From Pseudomonas sp. MWU15-20650 (GTDB lineage Bacteria > Pseudomonadota > Gammaproteobacteria > Pseudomonadales > Pseudomonadaceae), in NCBI RefSeq assembly GCF_023242475.1, contig NZ_JALJFG010000027.1, forward strand, positions 1-64,000: a stretch of 64,000 bases of DNA. The letters run 5' to 3'. The stretch's first letter is position 1. Each line of letters opens with the position of its first letter. This document shows positions 58,401 to 64,000 of this stretch, in pieces. The translations under genes were made by a program, and so were the position numbers. Below the pieces are notes generated by a model. That model worked only from the letters and a program-made list of their open reading frames with translations. It was not told the DNA's origin and made no database searches.

Positions 58401-59639
58401 ACAACCTTGGACCTATGTGGCAATTACATTGTTGATTTACCCTCCAGTTTGTTCGATGGCCGTCATGACGCGTTGGTGAATGGCACCGATCTGGCCGATA
58501 ACGAAACGCTATCACGCGACAGTCTTGATCGGATGAGGGTTTATGGCCTTACCCACAACGGGCCGGTGATGGGATGGGATCAGTCAGAAATTGAAGGCTG
58601 GATTCAAGGGTTTGAACATACGTCCGATGAGGCTCAATCCAGCAGTGACAGCGACGAAAGCGCCGATGAACCTCTGGAGGATATTGTTGATCCCAGCCGC
58701 GATTCGGGAGAGGCGGTGCTGTCGTCCTGGCTGACTCACTCACCTCAAGGCTTGGCCGCACCCCGGCGGCGGATGTGGCAGCAATTGGCCCAGGAACCGC
58801 TGCATGAGCGTTTTTTCCATTTGCTCGAACGCCTGCGCGATACCGATGAGTTCCGGTTCCAACCGGTCGATCTTACCCGGCGGGTGTGGGAGGTGATTGA
58901 AAGCGCCGTCGGCAGTAGCGAGATGCGAGAGTCGTTGTTCGCGGCCTCGGCCACCCATGGCACCTGTATCGACGGGCGTATTCTCACCTTCAGCTCGTTG
59001 GAAGTGATGGTGCTCGTCGAGCGTGTGCTGTGTGACGTGCCGACCCGTTCCCTGAAGGTCAGGGGCCAGCGTTTACTGGCGCTTTCCCGGCAATTATTCC
59101 GCTTGGAGCAGGTTGATACCCTTGCCATGCGCAATGCCGCAGGCAGGGACGAGGCTGAGGTACGCCTGGAGTATCGGCTCGGTTTGACCCGTGGCTGGCC
59201 GGACGGGCTGGAGCTGCCGGGGCAACCCTCGCGTATGGCGTTTGGTACCCCGATCAGTGGGGCCGTCTTGACCAGCGCCCGCGAGCAGGTGCTGGCGGCG
59301 CAAGCGTCTGATGCGTTCTATGAACGCCTGATTCGCCATGACTACTGGAACCAGTACCTGGAAGAACGCTATCCCGATGAGTTCCAGCAACTTCAGCGCG
59401 ACGCTGACGCGGCCCATGAGTCGGTCGAGGACAAGTATGCGGACAGGGAGGAGGGCACTGACAGTCAAGAGCGCTACGAGGCGGCCATGAATCAACTGCA
59501 ATTTGACCGAGAAAGCGCCCGGGTGAAATTGCGGCTTGAACTGTCCCGCCAGGAGGTGCACGAATTGTCGGCGGACATTGTTGTGGCGGCACCGGGCAGG
59601 CCTGCGTCGCCGCAGCCGGGGCCCTCGACACGCCAGTAA
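52458..59639 (+). CDS. Giant toxin: dermonecrotic-toxin-like N-terminus, LRRs, NEL E3 ubiquitin ligase
   Basis: A 2393-residue protein. The N-terminal third resembles DUF6543/dermonecrotic-toxin domains, with a hydrophobic stretch at about 475-550 (LNAASMFVPVLGEVMMAVMV, AQIAVMAGVGAAVSKFRAV) that could insert in a membrane. Three leucine-rich-repeat blocks lie at about 1214-1350 (LEALHIDYRGLS, LERLDLRHTAINELPATL), 1527-1690 (LTRLDLPNNSLAMPTLQA, LQWLDLRDNQLVTLPLTV) and 1861-1995 (LEALDLNTNAIADP, LERLNLSYNRLEQWPRGTL). The C-terminal NEL domain (about 2098-2360) has the catalytic motif HGTC2170-I-D2172, the CxD used by IpaH/SspH ligases to carry ubiquitin. No signal peptide is seen. GGAG supports ATG 52458. 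It should modify a eukaryotic host protein; the export route is unknown. It faces a second giant toxin-like gene. Confidence 0.85.
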   Translation: MSELPTQASADTRPAATQSIHGDFLEKAVPQWLVDATPARRSALKHSTTPLPSAYKTLSTAQRRALDASVKACAIAQVRLDTTMATFQDVEAFARPLLLNALKDQYKVKADVDTTLLCLRRALAISVLDIEIDSFEFLKLSMLQACLHNFEAWECEPDAYHSSSGFMVETKTAGTFEPITVNLSVSQFMTLCRSLDIGAQYQTYLASFFAPVDASPEPPLRQHFMASQKATMRAAAEHALATGDIEPADHAMIVSVINGNLYPTLGNERVWLLDMSLMKKRLTGCVYFAIGDQYGDELILYIPHDPAHPLKRYTRQQLRDEFKRLFTAREGMAADDPAPTAYQRFFSQFVPYDQRPYYFSQFTQKSDDSPSGPLSSPWRKFVEFVFGMTPITRIKELPPEKPAKMEPVSDPYLAPGSLMPYRGTGTFSGLLDLWPYLYEKHRDKLLADARAHAVPTAQVDAKAREAKLAHLFEVGMLVLNAASMFVPVLGEVMMAVMVEQLLAETVQGSIEWAEGDKRAAKDHLIDVAQNLAQIAVMAGVGAAVSKFRAVKAQPVLENLSPVTLPNGETRLWKPDLTGYESPVTLDANAVPNAEGQYRLGGRTYIRLGDQVYEQVLDESIKCWRIKHPTQAEVYQPILQSNGRGAWRHTLERPAEWDRLTLLRRMGHETDAFTDTELLKVADVSGVSDSALRKMHMDLALAPPELLDAMRLFKADAGAGQVIEQLRGSQPIDERYLFALPLVVEMPRWPKTRVLEVFKGPALAGESVTYGAGRVPRGGVAQASIQISRADVLDGRLPAVILTALDESQVTSLLGGEGARVPDARVQEFGKQIADYAQTRKPAIFDSLYAGTEPLDSQVRRLQRSCPGLSEAAARETLAHASLDDLKRLEATHKVPLNLQEKARWYALQGRQTRAYAGLRSEAMASADSRRLALHTLEKLPGWPDTLRLEVREGSHSGTLLDSIGSRTARDTRYVVKKGPRFQAFDARGEALNSMPTEGDNFYASLMHAMPDNARQGLGVPQVSQSAQLREKLITFADLYRSQAPHWLAPQSSTFKPPARINERIVGYYASGRAAGQTLSLEARAQTLYGLSDVQASDYILQLQAQGKSNKAIFNHLQNREHDYGELVKTLDEWVQASRDGATGHYTNNKSWVASQLKEAWRREPLAGTVDNAARLHINVDEHLPPLTVDFAHIHELAVVGRKIGDAEVEAFLTRFPNVQTLSVGDSPRLWRLVERGDGSSLTTLPLAVTQMARLRSLRLGISVNQLAPEFFSRLSSLTSLEALHIDYRGLSPNALDGLDLSALVQLRQLQIEAPGGLSRWPANIESLPNLERLDLRHTAINELPATLYSGHEKLWAGLSMDWSRFPREPFKRAYDYVRTYKGARGHLVDLHQMVSEYAKGKLRSLKVEYNLANSLHHEILKSAQTPEARFAVIEQISDQYADVFAPFYAAPEDPVSGYWSRSTQWRAGPNEQVISELEANWWRAIGERYGIAGDASVFELQAPVFVMDALSQVHGVDLPELPAASFAHVRTLRLHWPVTSIEQARGFIRAFSETRSLELNGLGLTEIPIGTGDLPALTRLDLPNNSLAMPTLQAQLNDLPGLEVLDLSHNSHPLTEVDVSALTQLRALNLRQTGLNAWPAGAEGLPDLQWLDLRDNQLVTLPLTVLADDAALMKTNLTGNRLNAASQAALDSARQRVEVTQGLPSGALARFEQQRVPAVFPPQESGLTMRRHLLSMPQQIAVAEGVAGFVKRLQQLSPLVTEENALLWLEQLRDGGMSGPQIDTLLTTWHQEYVGLTRQLNGWLYTRELTGPDVSLMAEERQSVALKIIECWQAGVSADAGYELSLHGLRVDNLPELTVQFSHVHTLNLTAVGFSASGAEGFLNSFPGVRKLILSGNELSVVPEAVGRMAQLEALDLNTNAIADPEPLYRLSIGAHLRRLDLGKNRLVEFSAQTFNQLERLNLSYNRLEQWPRGTLALPNLTTLDLCGNYIVDLPSSLFDGRHDALVNGTDLADNETLSRDSLDRMRVYGLTHNGPVMGWDQSEIEGWIQGFEHTSDEAQSSSDSDESADEPLEDIVDPSRDSGEAVLSSWLTHSPQGLAAPRRRMWQQLAQEPLHERFFHLLERLRDTDEFRFQPVDLTRRVWEVIESAVGSSEMRESLFAASATHGTCIDGRILTFSSLEVMVLVERVLCDVPTRSLKVRGQRLLALSRQLFRLEQVDTLAMRNAAGRDEAEVRLEYRLGLTRGWPDGLELPGQPSRMAFGTPISGAVLTSAREQVLAAQASDAFYERLIRHDYWNQYLEERYPDEFQQLQRDADAAHESVEDKYADREEGTDSQERYEAAMNQLQFDRESARVKLRLELSRQEVHELSADIVVAAPGRPASPQPGPSTRQ

Positions 59640-59661
59640 GCCAGACAGCCGCAGCCCATAG

Positions 59662-59696
59662 GATTACGCCCACGCCCTGGGAGCGTGGGCGTAATC
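59662..59696. terminator. Bidirectional terminator between the two toxin genes
   Basis: A perfect 14-bp stem (GATTACGCCCACGC at 59662-59675, GCGTGGGCGTAATC at 59683-59696) with a seven-base loop, 22 bases after the stop of one toxin gene and 15 bases after the stop of the converging one. It can end transcription from both sides. Confidence 0.8.
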
Positions 59697-59711
59697 AAAG
59701 CAAAACCTCTC

Positions 59712-62700
59712 TTACACTTCCAGGCCGAGAAACAGTTTCTGATCCAGCGGCGCGCCGATCACGGCTTTGTCCAGATTGATCACGGCGCGGTTATCCGCCT
59801 TGGCCTGCTCCATCAGCTCCTTGCGCGTAAATAGGCGCTCGGCTGGGGTCTTCAGGTGGCCGAACTCAGGCGTCGAAGCCGGCGATTCAGCGGATGGGTA
59901 ATGAAAGTGCGCGTACCACAGGTCGGTATCCTCCGGCCTTTTTCCGGATTGGATTTTACGTTTGTCGCGTATGGCATATTCGGTGAGAAAGTCTCCGGCC
60001 TTCAAGGGCACGCGTTTTTTCACCAGGTGGATGCTGACAAAATCATGGGTGTGTAAAAAGTCGACCTTGGCGGCTTTGGGACGCTGCAGCAGATAGCCTT
60101 CGCCGCACAATTGATAAGCCTGCGCATTGGCCTCTGTTGCCGCCTGCTCGTAGCTATTGCGCAGTGCAATGGCGGGTTCATCCGTTGCGTTTTTGAGCTC
60201 CTCGGCAAGCGCTGTGAATTTGGCCGCATGTTGAGTCAGCATTACCTCCCAGTCATTGGGGTTGATTTCTTCCCGTCGGGTGGCGTCCAGGAGTTTGCGC
60301 TGTTGGAAGCGAATGCTGGCGTCGATACCGGGGCGCTCGTTTTTGAGGGCCTGGCCATCCGCTCGGATTCTTTTTAATGAGCGTGCCGCCGGAGTGGGTG
60401 CCGTTCTCGGCTCACTCGGGGGCGCGACGATTGCCCAGTCGCCCTCGCGACTTTGGTAAGTGTTAACCACTTCTCCAGTCAGCGTATCGGTGATATCGAC
60501 GTAACTGACCGGCTCATCGGGCTTGCCTGGGCGCAAATCGCCAATCAGGCTTCTTTGATCAACAGTTTTGATGACGCGTCGGGTTGCCGGTTTTGGGCGT
60601 TTGCTCTTGTCGCGGGCGGGGCGGGGGGCAAGCTTTTGTTCAACCAGGATCAAGTTGGCCAGTTGTGCCTCAAGCTCTGTACGGGCCAGCCTGAGTTGAT
60701 CAAGAAAGGGCTGCCGGTATTGTTCCCGCAGCAGGGCGCACCGCATGTCGGTCAGCGAGACAACGGCGTTCTCCAGGCGGGCATAGTGCTTGAGCACATC
60801 CTTGAGCACGTCGATCTGTTCGGTCTCGGTGTAACCAGCAGTGGTGCGCATTTCCGTATGGGCGTTGACCGTGGCATATATCTGGCGGTCTGCGAGGGTA
60901 TCAAGGTAGGGGCGCTCTTCGGGTTTATCGGCGTCAAGCGCGCGGTTGATGAGCATCTCAGCCAGGGATAACAGGATGTGTTGCTTTATGACGATAGGGG
61001 AGATGGGCTGATTGACTGGAGTCTCTCTGAGCATGCTTTCACGCAGTGCCGGGCTGGCGCGCTGCACAATGGCGTCGCACTTTTCTGCTGTTTCGAGCAA
61101 TTGATCCAATGTTTCCAGTCGTTGTGCTGCGGCGCTCATGTACTCATCGTAGGCGTCAGTAATGTTACGCGGCAGCTCGGTGTCGATACGCCTGAGCAGT
61201 TCACTAAAGTTTTCGCCGCGTTGGGTGTGCAACGTGTGGGAGATTTTTTGATGCAAGTCTGCGTAGTTCAACACCCAGTATTTGTAAATGTTTAACGTAG
61301 CGTTGTCTCGTGTGGTCTTGTATCGCGGTTCTGTCCTGTCCAAGTCCATCAATTCGCCGGCCATGACTTCGGTTTTCAGCAAGCCGGTTATAAACGCCTG
61401 GGTGTTTGTGCGGTAGTTGTCTACGGCAATCTCCCACTGGGTCATGGCGTGGGCCGTGGAGCGCTGTCTTTGCGCATGGCGCTCAGCGATTCGGGGGCGC
61501 AACACAGGCAATAATTCGGGGTTGTTAAGCCTTTCCCAATCCTCTCTGAGCGCCTGTTTTTGCTCAGTCAGCCGGATGCGTGCTGCCCTTACCGCTTCGC
61601 TGAAGGGGCGGGTCTGGTCCGCGACACGTTTCATTTCCCGGGTATGAATTTCCAGCTGTGGGATCAATTGCTTCAATCGCTGTTTCTTACGGTCTACCAA
61701 CTCGGCCACCCTTTGTCTGGGCATGCCACCTTCCAGCCGGGCATGGCGGTCCAGGCGCCAGTGCCCTTGGCCATCGCTGAACAACCTGAAACCGGGACGC
61801 TGCGGGTGCTGCGGATGCACCAGGTAGACCTCGTTGAAACCCGGCACCACGCTGACCTGGAACAACAGACCGCCGACGCTGGCGTGCCAGGTCCCATCAA
61901 TGCGGTACAACCCTTTGAGCGCACCGCTGAGCTGCGCGGGCGGCAAGGTTTCGGGCCACGGCACCTGCACCTCCAGTAACGCCTTGAGCAGCTTGGCGCC
62001 GGCCTGCGGGCTGGCAATCGAGCGGCTGAAGTCCAGGGCCGTGTGGCCGGTAGCGGGTGGCTCGCCGGGCAACGCCACGGCGCCATGGTGCACCTGCGGT
62101 GCCACTTGCGCGGGTGGCTGTTCTGCCGTGCGGCGCCAGGCTTCCAGTTGCAGGGCATGCTCCTGCGCAGTGGGCTGTGACAATGGCTTTGCGGGCTGGT
62201 CGTTGGGGGCGGCGGCGTGCAGCAGCACCATCGCGGTGTTGATCAAAAGGTCAATCAACGCCAATTCGCGAGTGGTTGGGTCATTGCTGTCCAGGCCTGC
62301 CAAGTCCTGTTCCAGGCTGCTGACCAGCACCACGAGCCAGCCGACCAGCATGGCCGGGCCCCGCACCAGCGGCAACAGCAGGGTATTGAACAGCAGCCAC
62401 GCGCCTTCCATCACAACGGCCCAGCGGCTTTCGTGGTTGGACACCGACTCGCGGTCGGCCAGGTCCACCAGTGCCCGTGCCGTGCTGCCAAACAGATGAT
62501 TGAGCAGTTGGCCGTTGACTTGCGATTGCAGCCATTCGCCCGCGCCTTCATCGACGGCGAGCGTCGCAGGTGCTGGTTTTTCAGGGATGCTGAATTCATC
62601 CCCGGGCAGGAAGCGAATGATGTGAGGTTCCTTGATGCCGCCATGGTCATAGATGGGGCGGGCCTTGTCACTCAGCCACGCGAGCACCGTGTCTTGCAGC

Positions 62701-64000
62701 GCACCGGGTGCTGCCAGTGCATCAAGCAGGGCCTGGCGGGTCGGGTATTCATGCAGGGCCTCGGCATACAGCGGCTGGTACAGCAGGTGCGGGCCGACGC
62801 TCGTATCACGCGGCTCGATAATGAACGCGTTGTTGACTTCATCCGGCGCGGCCCCGGGTTTGCGGCACAGGGCCAATGGGCGCAGGACAATCTCCTGTTC
62901 GTCGACGATTCGGTCCGAGGGCATCTCGCCCATCAACGCCTTCACATAGCGATAACCGGTGACGGTAACGCCATGCTGCCCGCGGATCTTGTATTCCAGT
63001 GCCTGCATCGGCAACTTGACCTTGAGTTCGCGGGTAAACAGGGTTTCCCGGCGGCGTGCGTCAACCGTGTCGGACAACAAGGTGTCTTTGATTGTTTGTG
63101 GGTAGGTGGTGCCGATGTCGACGCGCTGGATCAGCCCGGTACTGCCCAGCAGGTAGTCTTCGTCCAGCCAGGTCGGCAGCGCCTGGGTGCCTTTGGCTGA
63201 GAGCGTCAGCGTTCCTTTAGGCTTGCCGGCGAGGTTTTTCAGGGCCAGTTCCGTCAGCGACATGCGCACATGCTCGATAATGCCGGCACCGCCTGGATAA
63301 CCGGCGGCCACGGCAAAGTCCAGCACCACCTCATCGGGGTCGCAGTCGCCATGATCGGCTTGCATCTGTTTGCGTAGCGCGGCGCGGCTGAAACCGTAGA
63401 TGTTTTCAATGCCCTCATTGAACGCGCGGCCCTGGCTGTGTTGCAGCACCTGCGCCATGTCCTGCAGGTGGCGATGGTAGGCAAAACGGTCGGCGGCGCT
63501 GGCCTGCGCAAGCCATGGCGGCAGTTGCTCATTGACCTTCTGCAAGGTTGGCTCAGCGGCTGTCGGCACCTGGGTAAACAGCAGCGCCGGATCGGTGAGT
63601 TTATCCAGGCGTCGCGTCAAGGTTCTTTCGTCTTGGCCCTGAAACTTCAAGGTCTCCAGGTCTTCCAGTTGTTGGTTGAGGATCAGGCCGGCCTGTTGCT
63701 CGAACACATTGGCGGTAGGTTCATTGCGCCGCCACGTGAGGCTGTCGAACTCAAACCGCGCCTGCATCTTCACCGCCCAGGCCAGGCCGAAATCATCGAG
63801 GCTGTCAAACACCTGGATATCCCCGGCCACGCTGTACAGCAGCACCTGCTTGTCGCGCACCAGCAGCAGGTCGGGGGTTAGCAGGCTGACCTGTTCACCG
63901 GCGTGGGTGAATGTGTTCTCAATCAAATAAACATAGGTGGCGGGTGAGGATTGAGGCAGGCGCTCGGCTTGCACTGGCCAGGTGGCGACGACCCTGAGCA
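59712..64000 (-). CDS. Giant DUF6543/dermonecrotic-toxin-like protein, cut by right edge
   Basis: At least 1429 codons are open to the window end with no stop, so the start lies beyond base 64,000; the GTG at 63974 is only an internal codon candidate. Visible parts include an alpha-helical region (LPPWLAQASAADRFAYHRHL, FNEGIENIYGFSRAALRKQM), a hydrophobic segment near 62,300-62,440 (LLPLVRGPAMLVGWLVVLVS), a beta-rich stretch also seen in the facing gene (GLYRIDGTWHASVGGLLFQV, GFRLFSDGQGHWRLD), a long coiled-coil region and a C-terminal part with DLWYAHFHYPSAES. These fit the large DUF6543 proteins of Pseudomonas. No catalytic motif is visible in the part shown. Host-directed toxicity is inferred from the family and the neighbour. 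Confidence 0.7.
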   Translation of the reverse strand, partial: LRVVATWPVQAERLPQSSPATYVYLIENTFTHAGEQVSLLTPDLLLVRDKQVLLYSVAGDIQVFDSLDDFGLAWAVKMQARFEFDSLTWRRNEPTANVFEQQAGLILNQQLEDLETLKFQGQDERTLTRRLDKLTDPALLFTQVPTAAEPTLQKVNEQLPPWLAQASAADRFAYHRHLQDMAQVLQHSQGRAFNEGIENIYGFSRAALRKQMQADHGDCDPDEVVLDFAVAAGYPGGAGIIEHVRMSLTELALKNLAGKPKGTLTLSAKGTQALPTWLDEDYLLGSTGLIQRVDIGTTYPQTIKDTLLSDTVDARRRETLFTRELKVKLPMQALEYKIRGQHGVTVTGYRYVKALMGEMPSDRIVDEQEIVLRPLALCRKPGAAPDEVNNAFIIEPRDTSVGPHLLYQPLYAEALHEYPTRQALLDALAAPGALQDTVLAWLSDKARPIYDHGGIKEPHIIRFLPGDEFSIPEKPAPATLAVDEGAGEWLQSQVNGQLLNHLFGSTARALVDLADRESVSNHESRWAVVMEGAWLLFNTLLLPLVRGPAMLVGWLVVLVSSLEQDLAGLDSNDPTTRELALIDLLINTAMVLLHAAAPNDQPAKPLSQPTAQEHALQLEAWRRTAEQPPAQVAPQVHHGAVALPGEPPATGHTALDFSRSIASPQAGAKLLKALLEVQVPWPETLPPAQLSGALKGLYRIDGTWHASVGGLLFQVSVVPGFNEVYLVHPQHPQRPGFRLFSDGQGHWRLDRHARLEGGMPRQRVAELVDRKKQRLKQLIPQLEIHTREMKRVADQTRPFSEAVRAARIRLTEQKQALREDWERLNNPELLPVLRPRIAERHAQRQRSTAHAMTQWEIAVDNYRTNTQAFITGLLKTEVMAGELMDLDRTEPRYKTTRDNATLNIYKYWVLNYADLHQKISHTLHTQRGENFSELLRRIDTELPRNITDAYDEYMSAAAQRLETLDQLLETAEKCDAIVQRASPALRESMLRETPVNQPISPIVIKQHILLSLAEMLINRALDADKPEERPYLDTLADRQIYATVNAHTEMRTTAGYTETEQIDVLKDVLKHYARLENAVVSLTDMRCALLREQYRQPFLDQLRLARTELEAQLANLILVEQKLAPRPARDKSKRPKPATRRVIKTVDQRSLIGDLRPGKPDEPVSYVDITDTLTGEVVNTYQSREGDWAIVAPPSEPRTAPTPAARSLKRIRADGQALKNERPGIDASIRFQQRKLLDATRREEINPNDWEVMLTQHAAKFTALAEELKNATDEPAIALRNSYEQAATEANAQAYQLCGEGYLLQRPKAAKVDFLHTHDFVSIHLVKKRVPLKAGDFLTEYAIRDKRKIQSGKRPEDTDLWYAHFHYPSAESPASTPEFGHLKTPAERLFTRKELMEQAKADNRAVINLDKAVIGAPLDQKLFLGLEV

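Noticed and set aside
59712..64000. NEL or LRR domain in the second giant toxin-like gene
   Set aside because: No LxxLxLxxN repeats and no CxD motif in a suitable setting are visible in the part inside the window.

Overview
The window looks like chromosome of a fluorescent Pseudomonas (P. fluorescens group). The gene order nppABCD/yej - mltD - gloB - methyltransferase - rnhA - dnaQ - ldcA is the order known from P. aeruginosa PA1807-PA1818. Intergenic spaces carry the REP/REPIN palindromes typical of this group, and many small genes belong to families common in Pseudomonas (DUF1652, DUF2388, DUF2789, DUF2946, DUF2970). I saw no rRNA, tRNA, CRISPR array, insertion sequence or prophage.

Layout. 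0.1-5.1 kb: a Gfo/Idh/MocA dehydrogenase and a complete CUT2-type sugar ABC importer, probably for inositol. 5.4-9.7 kb: a zinc-independent DksA paralogue behind a structured leader, a chemoreceptor and several small unknown genes. 9.8-14.6 kb: an orphan betaine-type binding protein, a repeat-rich gap, and a TonB-dependent receptor with a DUF2946 partner. 14.7-21.1 kb: acylpyruvase-like hydrolase and AraC regulator, a candidate small RNA, a PAS-GGDEF cyclase, and an ECF sigma operon with a periplasmic metal-sensor-like protein. 21.2-26.4 kb: an AT-richer gene for a putative ADP-ribosyltransferase toxin, a NUDIX enzyme, an oxidoreductase, a secreted RNase T2, and a LysE exporter converging on an AraC regulator.

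26.5-42.4 kb is the conserved core block: a five-gene peptide/peptidyl-nucleoside importer with two binding proteins, cell-wall transglycosylase MltD, glyoxalase II, RNase HI, the DNA polymerase III proofreading subunit, a tandem array of six REPIN-containing units, and lysine decarboxylase. 42.4-52.3 kb holds an acetyltransferase and LysR pair, an orphan GspG-like pseudopilin, an FMN reductase, PoxB, an Old Yellow Enzyme-type oxidoreductase divergent from its likely MerR regulator, and the sulfite reductase CysI with its DUF934 partner.

52.4-64.0 kb is a toxin island: a 2393-residue protein with a dermonecrotic-toxin-like N-terminus, three leucine-rich-repeat blocks and a C-terminal NEL-type E3 ubiquitin ligase domain, facing a second giant toxin-like gene that runs off the right edge. 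With the ADP-ribosyltransferase at 21-22 kb, this gives three predicted eukaryote-directed effectors in 64 kb, which are the most interesting content of the window.
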